64,000 bases of DNA from Triangularia verruculosa (Eukaryota > Ascomycota > Sordariomycetes > Sordariales > Podosporaceae), in NCBI GenBank assembly GCA_033296885.1, contig MU863975.1, positions 1-64,000 of the forward strand. The letters run 5' to 3'. The notes beneath the pieces are model-generated. The model was not told the origin of the DNA. It did no database searches and saw only the letters and a program-made list of their open reading frames with translations. The stretch's first letter is position 1, and each line of letters opens with the position of its first letter. Positions 24,677 to 34,755 of this stretch are shown here, in pieces. The position numbers and the translations under genes were made by a program.

Positions 24677-24830
24677 CTATACCGAGCAAGATTTGCACCC
24701 CTCTGACTCCTTGGCGAGGCCAAAATCGATCGTGGAGAGGGTGTTTCCCTGCCTACCGACCCCCATCAGGAAGTTGTCCAGCTTGATATCGCGATGGAGG
24801 AAGCCCTTCGAATGGATGTATTGGATTCGA
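24677..24830 (-). pseudogene. Casein kinase 1 fragment
   Basis: Minus-strand translation gives IQYIHSKGFLHRDIKLDNFL then MGVGRQGNTLSTIDFGLAKE (24829-24707), which is the CK1 catalytic loop (HRD with D-x-K-x-D-N) and DFG motif in order. CK1 catalyses Ser/Thr phosphorylation and is normally about 300-450 residues. Only about 40 residues of the family are present; sequence before and after is unrelated, with a stop at 24677. It lies 90 bp from the right end of the TIR element and is a truncated, non-functional copy. Confidence 0.8.
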
Positions 24831-24949
24831 GTGGTTAATCTTATTCTAATGTATAGAAGGGCAGGGGGATGATACACGTTGGAAAGGAGATGTAAGCCGA
24901 TCGATCGCATCGCGGTCTCTTTACTGCGCAGCTCCGATTTGGTCACTGG

Positions 24950-25760
24950 CGATAATCTAAACAGATCGAAAGCAGGAAATCATCTTTATATTTATCTTTA
25001 TGACTTATTTATCATTATCAAATGCTAGATGCGGAACGACCTTGTCTAAAATTAGACGTTTATTGCGTGAGGTGGGCTTTGCAGCTCCGGGCGGCGGCTA
25101 GGCTGCGGTCCAGGTGTGGTCGGGCTCACCTCCCTACTGGTTAGTCGGCGCAGGAGCCAAAGAAGGTAATGGGGCCCTGCAAATGTCCTTTAAATAGGGA
25201 TTCCACGAGCGATCCCGCGGCTGGCGGTTGGTGGAAAAAAAAGGGGGAGGTAGTTCTGTCTAAGGCCTATCGCACCGAAAGAACTGTGGCCCGTCTATTA
25301 GATGGAAATTGTAGGACTCAAAATAATTATGGCTCTTAACGTAGGCCGTAACGCGTCGTTATCTGCGAATAAAGCGTATGACTTATTCGAGCGCGTCAAA
25401 CTTGCGGACGTCGTCAGCCAACCATTAGGCGCGTTGTAGCAGGGATAAGGCGCAGGGTGCGGGGCAATCAGCTTCGAAGACGGCTCGGGCCGGAAGAGCC
25501 TATCAACGAAAGCCGAGACCCGGTGAGAGAAGAAGTGCAGGGAATTTGCGTTCAAGCTAGCGAGGTGGGGCTGCTTCTGTGTTTTGTCACTTCTGTGTGG
25601 GATGCCGGATAGCCCCGGCCCGGCCTTGGTGAGCTTGGCGCAAATAAGATGCTTTCCCGCGCGCTTTTAGATGCTTCCTTCACTTCGCAACTTCACCTGC
25701 CATCTCTTAATAAAGGTACAGATCTCCGATCCCTCCGACAAACAGGAAGCTGCTCATATA
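24950..25760. other. No supported gene
   Basis: Mixed-composition DNA between the casein kinase fragment and the APH pseudogene. An open minus-strand frame at 25298-25555 has no recognisable domain and no clear exon signals. Confidence 0.4.
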
Positions 25761-25875
25761 CCCTCCAGGACATTCTCATCGCCGGCAGGTACCGCGTTAA
25801 CCGCAAGATCGGAAAGGCTTTATCTGTGTCCCAGTCAAGGTCCCAATCCCTGCGAACGACTGGCCAGACTCCAAA

Positions 25876-26870
25876 ATGGAGGACCTCGACCCAACGGCCA
25901 TTCGTACTCTTATCGAGAATCTGATTGGAGGTCCCTGCCATTTTATTCTCAACACGGACATTCCCCCCTTCCGCGGCGGAAAATATGCAGTCTATGCTCT
26001 AAAGGACGAGGAAAAGTCAAGACGCCTCTGCCTCCGCATCCCACACAATCGGACCGGCTGCCATATCGCGTTTGTTCTTAAACACGAGGCCGAAGTCCGT
26101 CGCCACATCGACGCTACCCGAATCGATCTCTTTCAACCGCTTATCGCCTATAATCCTACAACAGAGAACTTGATCAAAGCGCCGTATCTGGCTCTGGGTT
26201 AGGCGGATAGTAGCCCCCTAAAGTGGTCTAATGCCTATCCAGCCACGGATAATCGCAGGTCTATTATGCGGGCGGTTGCTAACGCCAGTCTCGATCTGCT
26301 TCGCATTCAGCGGCCTGGTATTGTTGCTTCTTAACAAGCTTTCTTGAATTTAAGCTAACAGAGATATAGGAGAGACGGCTCTAGAATGGATTACATATAA
26401 GATTAACCGCAAGATCGCTCGTACGAAATCCAACGAACTTCGCGGGGGCACAGTCACTAAGTGCGAAGATCAGAAGCAGCTGATATCAAAATACTGGATG
26501 CCGGACCTTAATAATGCCCCGCATGTGCTTGTCCATGGCGACATCTCCGGGAACAACATCATAGTAGGCAACGCCCCTCTTACTGTCCGGAGGTATATTG
26601 AAAATCCCTACCCACCGAAGACGCCCCAGGTCACTGATATAAGTTATAATATCATCGACTTAGGCTAGGCGGAAATAGTACCTCTACAATTTACGGCCGC
26701 GTACCCGCGCTTTCTCACCCATGAACCCAGGGAAGGAGCCCAAGGCTTTTCTATTCGCAATAGCTAGCAAATAAAGAAAGACCGAGCTTCCTACCTCGAA
26801 TATGTAAAGACTTTATCTTCAAGGTACCCCTATAGATCGACAAAGTTCTTTAGGTTAAAAATGACTATAA
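25876..26870 (+). pseudogene. APH/kinase-like phosphotransferase pseudogene
   Basis: Reads MEDLDPTAIRTLIENLIGG from 25876, an N-lobe typical of fungal aminoglycoside-phosphotransferase-like kinases. The frame continues through TAG at 26200-26202, a 52-bp intron (26318-26369, GTATTG...CTAACAGAGATATAG) and the catalytic loop LVHGDISGNNIIV (near 26530). The metal-site segment NIIDLG*AEIVPLQ has TAG at 26666-26668, and a third TAG lies at 26765-26767. In context at least the first two (LG*A) replace Trp (TGG to TAG), the change expected from G-to-A RIP. Apart from these stops the frame is well kept, so inactivation looks recent. The family is broad in fungi and substrates are mostly unknown. A plus-strand stretch just upstream (about 25783-25821, GRYRVNRKIG) recalls a casein kinase N-terminus. 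Confidence 0.8.
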
Positions 26871-27169
26871 CGGAGTAATACGGTGGTCACGGTAGGGACT
26901 GCAAAAGTAGGTGTAAAGTGGGATGTTTTTGTTAAGTGGAAGCGGCTTGCAAAGCAGCGTTGATATACTGCTTGCGAGGCCGACCAGTGAATGGGCTGGC
27001 AGGGCCGCTTAATGGCCTGTGCTCCATGTCAGGTGTCCACAAGTGGGCCTGATTAGGCGCAGGGACCTGCAAGTAGACCCACTTCCTTATCTAATCTACA
27101 CTTCTTATCTTATCTGTCGATATATGGCTTAATCCTGTATCACGGAGGGCCGGCCCCTTATCTTATAGG

Positions 27170-27609
27170 TGTGACGAACCCCTGTACAGAACCTCTGAAA
27201 GGGATACTCGGTTGAAGGCTACTTCTGACAATTGGTTCGGTGCAGCTAAACAGTGCACAACAAGATGTCTCAATGTAAACACAAGATACCGTGAATACAA
27301 GCTGTGATTGCATACTGCGGAACTATCTACAAGCTATCTAGTTCCTCCGTATATATAGACTTCCTTTCCTTCGAGTGCTCGGCCTGCTATGGCCCCGATC
27401 GCTCCTAGCACTCTGCATCCTGTGATGTGCTCGTCGTGCTATGCCTTCGATCGCCCCGAGCATCTTGCATCCTGCAATATGCTCGTGGGTCTTGGCACCC
27501 TAGCACCTCGAGCTTGTTCCTACTGGTTGCCTCCTGGTTCCTTAATGATTGGCTCGGGGCGCCCCGCGCCCCACATACTGTGCGACCTGCGCTTGGTTAA
27601 CTTGTGACA
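27170..27609 (-). repeat. LTR of a second gypsy subfamily
   Basis: The first 191 bp (27170-27360) match 1415-1605 of the complete element almost base for base, then the sequence diverges entirely and ends ...GTTAACTTGTGACA. Immediately after it, the minus strand reads ACGGGGAGATAT, a polypurine tract abutting the LTR, so this is the 3' LTR of a minus-strand element whose body lay to the right. No target duplication brackets it, so it is not a simple solo LTR. The shared part corresponds to the R/U5 side and the divergent part to U3. Confidence 0.85.
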
Positions 27610-28260
27610 ATATCTCCCCGTTTAGGTAATAATATTATAATATATAACTTCTTTTAAAATAATAGATAAATCGATAACGTAAAATAAACTTATAGTAATA
27701 GTAATTAGGTTTAGTAGTAGTTCAAAGGAGATATAGCGTTATATACTCCGGCTAACTTACTATAAAGATTTAGAACTAATAGATTAATATTAAATTAAAG
27801 TCGTATACTTTTTAATTAAAGTATTTAACTACCGTAGGGATATAATTAGTCCGTATAAGATTTTACTAGTATTCCTCTAATAGCTTTTTTAAATATAGAC
27901 TCTTCGTTATTATATAGTAAGTATCGTTGTCTTATTAAACGTATAAAAAGTCAATAAGTTTAAAGAAGTAAAAGTTCGAAGATCTAGGATCTATAGCTAA
28001 ACTCGAAGAAGTAAATAACTTTATATTTATTTAATATAGTTATAGTAAGGCTAAACTAAAGGGTTCCGCTATATCGTAAAGATTAATAAACCTAGCCGAA
28101 TCTTTAATAAAAGTATAACTTAAAGTAGTATAGTACGATTATAAAAATAAGTTAATAAAGTTAATACCTATCTAATTAAAAGAGTAGAATTAGGTAGTTA
28201 ATTATTATATATTTTGGAAATATATTCTCTATATATACCTCATTAACACTAGAATCCCGA
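27610..28260 (-). mobile_element. RIP-degraded remnant of gypsy element interior
   Basis: AT-rich sequence with no open frame, beginning at the polypurine tract next to the LTR. It stops near 28260 without a second LTR, so the element is truncated. Confidence 0.55.
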
Positions 28261-28681
28261 AATTTATTTTTACCGCCCCGTTTTTATTTTCAAGTTTTAT
28301 TTTCTATTGGCGCTTATGCGCCTAAGGCTATTAGAAGATAGGGGGGAGTAAATGTAAAAATAGGAAGAGAAATCTTCCTCAATATTTGGCAGTATATCTT
28401 CCAGAATCAGCATTGGATTTCCCTCGAACTGATAGTCTGGGTGTTCATACAGTCAAAGTAGCCTCGGCCTCGAAAAAGCGGCAGCCGCCATCTTACACGC
28501 GCGAGGATTGGTGTCATGTAATACTTCTTTCTCCAACACTCCCCAGGAGCACTCTCAAGACGTGCACCGAAACTGGTACAACAGCATAGAACTGGGGGCA
28601 AACTATCGATATTCCGATGGCTTCAGTTACGGTGGTAGATGGGCAGGTACAGCATGGCGGTGGACTGAGACCTTGATTCAA

Positions 28682-29960
28682 ATGGGTGACAACGCTGGTA
28701 GGGAGATTGAATGGCTCTCCACAGCTGACACTAGGTATGAACAACTTCCCGTGTCCCGAATTTACCTTTGTCGCAAAAGCCAAAGTACCAGGTACCTAAA
28801 GTAGCTTACTTGATTTATGGTACTGTGAACGATACCAAACCAGTCGCTCGTAACCTACATACCTAGGTACATATACTATACTAATACGCTTTTCCAGGGC
28901 CAACGGTATCCCGGCAATTTTCCCAGTGGAATTGTCTAGACATAGCCCAAACGTGCTGGGCATGCTTGCTCTTCAACAAACAAGTGATTCAAGAACCGGA
29001 TTGCATAGTCTTTTCACTGAGTGGTCTGAAGTCTTTTCCCTCAGATATCCCGCCAGTTCAGACGAAAAGCCAGACTTTTCCATGAACAGCAAAAAGCTTC
29101 CAACCGGTGTGTCAAACGACATGGTGGATCTCATCTTGCGACTAGCAGACGGAGACAACACGGTTACACCAGAGAACCTGACAGGGACTGAGCTTGACCT
29201 CTTTCAGGAGTCTGAGGAATATATCATAGCGAATGGGATGCCCGATATTGCCGGTGATCGGCCTCGTTTGCCAGTAAGGGTTGCCCTCCTAGAAAGTTGC
29301 AAAGATCTTGTCCTGTCCGGAGTTGAGCAGTTTCGAGCAAAGATCCAGTCGATGACACCCCTGGACTCTCAGTATTTCCGTGCTTTAATCCTGTTGCAGA
29401 TCAGAGTGTTCGACAGGTGGCTTTCGTCAAAGCCCACAGAAACCTGTATTTTCCGCCTCATAACCATCACTTCGATTCTACTAATCGTAGAGAAGAACTC
29501 GAGCAGCAAAGGCCTTAAAGATTGGTTAGCCCAGGGCGACGGGCTGCTGAGTGGCGGCTTACGAATTGATGAAGATTTGAAAGTCAGCTCAAATGCTTCA
29601 ACACGGCTTATTCTGAGGTTCGGTCAAACTTTGGAGGCTACCGAGCGGTTGATTACGGAGGCTAGAACAAATTCGGGAGAGAAAACCTTTTTAGGAGACT
29701 TACACTGCATCTTGAGGGAAAGACATGTTAGAAACGCGCTCGGCGGACTTTTGGCCCGCACATATCATAGACTTGGAGGGTTGGGCAACTCTGACAGAAA
29801 TGTGGATCGGGAACCAGGAACAGACGGGTGCAAAGAAGACGAGGTGTATAACGTGCTGATTTGGCGAGCTATTCTGGTCGCGGCATTATTTTGGTCTGCT
29901 CCTGATAACAGTAAGGCCTTCAAGTCAGGCTTGTGGCAACAGATTGTTCCTGTTCTTTAG
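28682..29960 (+). CDS. Hypothetical protein with C-terminal WSAPDNS block
   Basis: The proposed model starts at ATG 28682 (MGDNAGREIEWLSTADTR), has an intron 28735-28897 (GTATGA...TTCCAG), and reads on from 28898 as ANGIPAIFPVELSRH to TAG at 29960; phase is kept across the junction. The product is about 371 residues, soluble and rich in predicted helix, with no domain I recognise. The 163-bp intron and the start are tentative because the open frame extends further upstream without an ATG. The last 35 residues (VLIWRAILVAALFWSAPDNS and on to IVPVL) recur at 30395-30502, in the next locus, with 30 of 35 identities. Copies sharing only this end suggest a partial duplication or a portable C-terminal module. 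Confidence 0.6.
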
Positions 29961-30247
29961 TTTTTGTTTGCGGTTAGTAGGTAGTGGGACGATCTCGACG
30001 AACGGCGAAGGGCACATGTAGCTTAGTTAGGTACCTAGTTTATGGATGGTTATGAAAGATACCTACCTACCTAAGGTACCTTAGGTAAATTTCTAAGGAG
30101 GAATGCCGTCCTTTGAGATGGCCACGCACCTTTAATTACATGAATAAAGATGCTATTGAACAATTAAGATAGGTTAACACCACCAACATTGATACCGACC
30201 AATCCCCGGCTGCTACCTAAGTTACCTAGAAGCTGGTATCGTCACTG

Positions 30248-30502
30248 ATGTTGAAAATATTGAAGTTCCCCAGGACAAAGGCCCCCACGCCCGAGCCTCG
30301 GGGGCTGAGGACACACAAGCAGATTCCGAGGCGGAAAAGAGAAATCACGTTCGATGAAGAGGAGACGAGAACAGAAGAGGAGGTCCTAGATGACGTGTTG
30401 GTTTGGAGAGCCACTCTGGTCGCCGCATTGTTCTGGTCCGCCCCTGATAACAGCAAGGTCTTGAAGTCGGGCTTGTGGGAGCAGATTGTCCCTGTTCTTT
30501 AG
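30248..30502 (+). CDS. Small protein sharing the WSAPDNS C-terminal block
   Basis: An 84-codon ORF from ATG 30248. The first half is charged and basic (KAPTPEPRGLRTHKQIPRRK, then an acidic DEEETRTEEE). The last 35 residues nearly repeat the end of the gene at 28682-29960. At nucleotide level 29853-29960 and 30395-30502 align end to end over 108 bp including the stop. Third-position changes dominate, consistent with selection on the peptide after duplication. Whether this is a gene of its own, a final exon of a longer gene, or a relic cannot be told from sequence alone. Confidence 0.45.
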   Translation: MLKILKFPRTKAPTPEPRGLRTHKQIPRRKREITFDEEETRTEEEVLDDVLVWRATLVAALFWSAPDNSKVLKSGLWEQIVPVL

Positions 30503-31438
30503 CCTCAGGTTGATGTCTGGGTGATCGACGAGGCTTCAAGTTCACTGACAGATGAGCGGAGTCAGCTTTGTTTAGGTATTTCGTCTGGTCCTGGGCTAGC
30601 TACTCACCTAGTCATTCTACCTATCTTATCTTCTCAGCGTATAAGCATGGAGTCCTTTCAGTGGCTAGTGGCTAGTGGCTAGATTAGGTCCCTATATAGT
30701 CTAGTTGCATTGTTGGAAGTATTATATGTGCGTAATTGTTGCTAGGTGTCGTTGTGCTGGCTGAGCGCTGTCTCCGTCAGGCATAATAGCAGCAGGACAG
30801 AGGCGACAAATAACAACCTATGTCACTCCGGCAATGATATTGGCCGCAGTCTTGACTTTAGCCCCCACGCGCAGTATGAACATGAGCAGACCTGGGATTG
30901 GTAGAGATCAGTGCAAGCCTATATTGGGTTGTCAGGCACATCCAGGACAGAAAACCGGCATTGCAAAGTAGGAATGTAGTATTGAAAGATACCTGGTTTA
31001 TAGGCTTTAAAAAGATGCGAATAGGCTTTAAAAGATAGTGGATAAACCTTGAAAGGTAGTTGATAGGCCCTAGTAAATCTCGATAATAGATTAAAAAATA
31101 GTTGATAAGCGTTTTTTTACTGTGTGGCTCTGGCTTATACCTGTTATTTTGTCGACGGCGTGTCAGGTTACCTTACCTACCTACCTTAGGGAGCTAACGC
31201 GTTTTCCCTGCCTGTACCTAGGTAGGTAGCCACCTCGACTGATCCGATTGGCAGATTTGCTGTTACGGCATTTTGGCTCTCTCCCCAATCTGCCAGGCAC
31301 CGCGTCAGGTGACGCCCGCAAACAACCGGGAGAAGAAAAGGCTCTCCCAAAATCTCGTTATTCTGTCAACTGCAACTTCAACCTGCCCAGCTACAGTCTA
31401 CAGCTGCGCTTTGTACGCCAATCACTTCATCCTGCATC
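30503..31438. other. Intergenic; no gene seen
   Basis: It contains a short TGGCTAG triplication near 30660-30681, short imperfect repeats of AGGCTTTAAAAGATA type around 31000-31110, and palindromic ACCTAGGTAGGT-type motifs at 31167-31190 and 31214-31229, the last about 210 bp before the next start codon. Confidence 0.5.
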
Positions 31439-32437
31439 ATGCCGCCCGTTACCTCCGACAATGACCTCCCCAAGTTGCTCAACACGCCAACGAAACAAGT
31501 CAAGCGTATCAAGAAGCTGGTGTCAGAGCATCTTGGAAGCACCTCCAAGCGCGTCGACAGGCCGCCCATGCAGGGGATGTTCAGCCGGACCTTCTTCGTT
31601 ACGCTGGCTGACGGACGCGGAGTGGTCATCCAATTCCGAACTGAGAAACTGGATCTCGACGCCTTTAAGGTAGCCAAAGGCGCCCTGGGCCAAGTCGTCC
31701 CCGATGCCGTGGATCTCAAAGACGAAGAGCTGGAGAATGAGGGCGTCTGGGCTTACTCCCTCGAGCGTCTGCCGGGAAAGATGTGGGTCCACGGCGTCGC
31801 CGGTAAAGGCGCTGAAGGTCGTATAGCAGTTAACAGGTTGCTCGGGCGTATACTCTCTAAGGGCTGCCTTGCCGACAGTAGCGGCGAGGCCGTGTCAACA
31901 AAAGTCCGGCCGCATGTTGAGGCTATACTGGCCAGCCCACTGGACGAGGTCGCGACATACCGACCCTTACTACAAGGGTTCCTGGACAAGCTGGACGAGA
32001 TCAGCAAACTGCCGCTTTGGGTCTCTCACTACGACCTCAACGACGTCAACGTCATCATCGACGAATCTTGTGAAGTCACCGGCTTGGTCGACTGGGAGTT
32101 GTCAACGCCGAAACCGTTTGCCGTGGGTCTCGGCCGCATCCACACCCTGGCTGGCGAATACACGGGGGGCGAGTTCTGGATGCCGGACGAGTTCGAGGTT
32201 GCTGAACGAGCCTTTTGGAAGGAGCTGTTTGCTGGGATGTCCCAGAATACTCGTGGGATGTTGGAGAAGAATATCGGTCTCGTCCAGGACGCCGTTATTC
32301 TCGGCACGCTCTTGGACACATTTTTCTGGGAGGATGGAAAAGTAGGCTGTGGAAAGGTATCAATAAAGGCGCTTCCCAAATTCCTTACCTATTGGATTCC
32401 CCAGGTAAGGGGGGAGAAGCCTCCGTATAAGGAGTAA
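31439..32437 (+). CDS. APH-family (aminoglycoside phosphotransferase-like) kinase
   Basis: A 332-codon intronless ORF with a clear ATG (MPPVTSDNDLPKLLN). The catalytic loop is HYDLNDVNVIID (Brenner-type motif with Asp and Asn retained), followed by GLVDWELS, which supplies the metal-binding Asp. The N-lobe reads FSRTFFVTLADGRGVVIQFR. Length fits the fungal phosphotransferase family (Pfam APH). Such fungal proteins are ATP-dependent small-molecule or protein kinases of mostly unknown substrate; antibiotic resistance should not be assumed. It is intact, unlike the APH relic 5 kb to the left, which is not an obvious close copy. A tRNA gene lies 180 bp downstream on the other strand. Confidence 0.88.
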   Translation: MPPVTSDNDLPKLLNTPTKQVKRIKKLVSEHLGSTSKRVDRPPMQGMFSRTFFVTLADGRGVVIQFRTEKLDLDAFKVAKGALGQVVPDAVDLKDEELENEGVWAYSLERLPGKMWVHGVAGKGAEGRIAVNRLLGRILSKGCLADSSGEAVSTKVRPHVEAILASPLDEVATYRPLLQGFLDKLDEISKLPLWVSHYDLNDVNVIIDESCEVTGLVDWELSTPKPFAVGLGRIHTLAGEYTGGEFWMPDEFEVAERAFWKELFAGMSQNTRGMLEKNIGLVQDAVILGTLLDTFFWEDGKVGCGKVSIKALPKFLTYWIPQVRGEKPPYKE

Positions 32438-32618
32438 AGCTCTCGATCTAGGTAGGTAATTAAGACTGGGAAGCAGGACGTGATCACGAGAGAGATTCAG
32501 ATACAAATAATACAGAAACTCTATTAAACAGTTCCTGTAATGAATTTGTCAAGAAGAAGGAAGCTTGCAGTCCTTGAATCGTGGAGTCAGCTCTAATTGA
32601 GAGAGAGCAAAAAGCAAA

Positions 32619-32700
32619 CGACGCGAGCCGGATTTGAACCGACGCCTCCGAAGAGATGAGATTTCGAGTCTCACGCATTAGACCACTCTGCCATCGCGCC
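32619..32700 (-). tRNA. tRNA-Ser (anticodon CGA)
   Basis: On the minus strand 82 nt fold as a class II tRNA: acceptor GGCGCGA with TCGCGTC (one G-U pair), D-arm GGCAGAGTGGTCTAATGCG, anticodon arm TGAGA-CTCGAAA-TCTCA giving anticodon CGA, long variable arm CTCTTCGGAG, T-arm with loop TTCAAAT and discriminator G. No intron. It decodes UCG. Confidence 0.97.
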
Positions 32701-33077
32701 TCAAACCTAGTTTGGTTGCTTAACCGAGCGAGTCTTAGCGTCTAAAATAGTAGCTTTTTACAGTCATCTCCATAGAACAACGCTTCATCCGGTCTTTGCC
32801 TCTGTGAACCCCTGAGCCCCTGAACGCAAAGTCGGCATACAGAGTTTTATGCTGGTTTACAAGCTATATCTGGTACAGTAAATGTAGTCGAATTAATCCT
32901 TACACAAGATGACTGCCAGCTGGAGCGACCCCTCATCATCATGTGACCATCTTGTTGCCTTCCGGGCTGGCAGCACAGCCACTGATGCACCTTCCTCTCA
33001 AGGCACTTCAGGCACAGTCGGACTCAACAGCATCACGATCCATGAGCTCCACCTGATAGCACTGTGAGATTCTCAGC

Positions 33078-33500
33078 ATGGAGACCCTCGAGGGCCTCGG
33101 GCTCGCCGCCAATAGGTATCCTTCAGTTTTGACAGGCGGTAGGATCATTCATTTCTCAGGCCCGTGAGGTCTACCGTTCCGGCCCAGCTGCACTGGGCAA
33201 GCTTAACGATCTTCGAGACATTTCTAGAGATCTGCGCAAGATGCTAGAGGAGATGCAGCGGCAAGACGTTTACCTGAAGGAGAAACACCCGAATGCACCG
33301 CAGTTGACACTACATAATGAGTGTCTCGCCATCTTGGAGGATCTCACCTGCTCACTGGATGAACTGGGATTTCCAGAGCACCCGAGCAATAGGGAGGCCA
33401 TGGTAATCACTTTCAAATCGTTGTGGAAACGGTCCAAGATTGAGGGGCTAGAAGCATAGCAAACTTCCGACAACAGCTTATACTTGGTCTGCTACCTGAG
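33078..33500 (+). pseudogene. Remnant of a fungal NLR/STAND-type N-terminal domain
   Basis: Starts METLEGLGLAANR (33078), then after one apparent frame shift near 33162 continues AREVYRSGPAALGKLNDLRD and on to LEDLTCSLDELGFP and LKSLWKRSKIEGLEA (stop 33457-33459). A further +1 shift restores ANFRQQLILGLLPELL. This pattern (MEALAxLGLAxN..., SREVYxSGxxA, SLWKxxxIExLExxLxxFRxQL) is the helical N-terminal domain found on many fungal NLR-like and ankyrin proteins, used in self/non-self recognition in some families. No NACHT or repeat domain follows. It is a broken fragment, likely non-functional. Confidence 0.65.
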
Positions 33501-33505
33501 TTACT

Positions 33506-33860
33506 TTGAAAGATTTTGCTATACAATCCATCAGCAACAACAACGTACCTACCTCTTTGGTGCGACCCAGTGACATTCCATTCCGTAATGCCACTGCGTA
33601 TGCCGGACACTGTCTCTGTTGTCTCGCGAATGAAGGTCTACCAGCGGATAAGCGAATGAAGCAATTTCCGGATCGAACCAACTGGCAACGACATATCTGG
33701 GAATGCAACAGGGCCTATATTCAAGGTTTCGGGACCGGGGATCCCATTCCATGCCCACACTTTCCATGTTGATACAAAAGTTCAATCGGAGTCAGGCTTC
33801 TGGCACCACATATACGACGCCCACGGGAGCAGCAAACTTCGCGCCGACCGTGTCTAGCAT
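33506..33860 (+). pseudogene. Paired zinc-finger fragment (C-terminal type of repeat-associated fungal proteins)
   Basis: Reads GHCLCCLANEGLPADKRMKQ followed by FPDRTNWQRHIWEC and PIPCPHFPC, then, after a frame shift near 33771, VQSESGFWHHIYDAHG. A CxxC...H finger, a CPHxxC segment and a final HHxYDxHG are the layout of paired zinc fingers at the C-terminus of DUF3435/FluG-like recombinase relatives and of some other fungal proteins. I cannot separate these by eye. The recombinase catalytic region is absent. It abuts the NLR-type remnant and RIPed DNA. Confidence 0.5.
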
Positions 33861-33975
33861 ACACTCTCCATATTGCAGCACCCAAGATAACAGCGCCTCG
33901 GATAATAGCTATTCCAGTTTAGACACCCCGCTCTCGTCCCTACCCAATAACAAGTTTATGGAGCTTAATTACTAA

Positions 33976-34755
33976 TCTATACCTGATTCCGATAGTTTAT
34001 GTTTCTTTATCGGCAGCGACGACTTAATTAACCTAAATATACGGATAGAGGGTAACTTAAGGTCTATAGGTAGTTCTACTGTACGTACTTCTACGTATAT
34101 AACTACCGTATAATCCGCTATAGAGCGATAGTTTAATAAGGGTTAAGAACTTCCGGCTAGTAATAAAGTGTAATTTAATAAAGACGAAGTACCGATTGTT
34201 GATAACGACGTTTATAAAGTAGAGAGATTAATTGCTAAAGGTATAATTAGAAAGAGAGTATAGTATAAAGTAAAGTAGGTAGGTTACCCGGAGAGTAATA
34301 ATAGTTGGGTATAAAATAAGAACGTTGGCCTCGGAGCTGTTGCTTAATTTAAACCCCAACCCGTCTAAGAACTAATCGAGTTTAAAAAGTTAGTTATACG
34401 AAGGGAAACTAAGGGGTGTATCGACTATAAGGCTAAGTGGCGAGAGCAACCGGCTACTGAAAACCAACGGGTGGAAAAGGGCGACCTTAGCCGGAAGGTT
34501 GTTCGAGGCATTCGATATCAAGCTGGCCGAGGCCCGGAACTAAGCTTCTAGATAGATGTGTCCACATGTATAAGAAACTAGACTTCGGTTAATTCAGACA
34601 GGGACTAATCTAAACACCTGCTTGTCAGGGCACTGCTGATCTTAACGCCCTCAGTAGAATGGCTGATCCTCTATTCGTCTCTTGGTTGGAAGTAATATTC
34701 GTCTGAGGATTAGTCTCAAGCATGTTGAGGTTCACCACCTGGGGTCTACGGCGTT
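33976..34755. other. AT-rich, RIP-like repeat debris
   Basis: No open frame. Composition and TA-rich texture resemble the RIPed cores at 1.8-8.5 kb and 21-24 kb down to about 34310, after which it becomes more balanced. It reaches to the stop codon of the Mre11-Rad50-like gene. Confidence 0.5.

Noticed and set aside
27170..27609. Solo LTR formed by LTR-LTR recombination
   Set aside because: No matching 5-bp duplication on the two sides, and a polypurine tract plus RIPed interior follow it, so a truncated element fits better.
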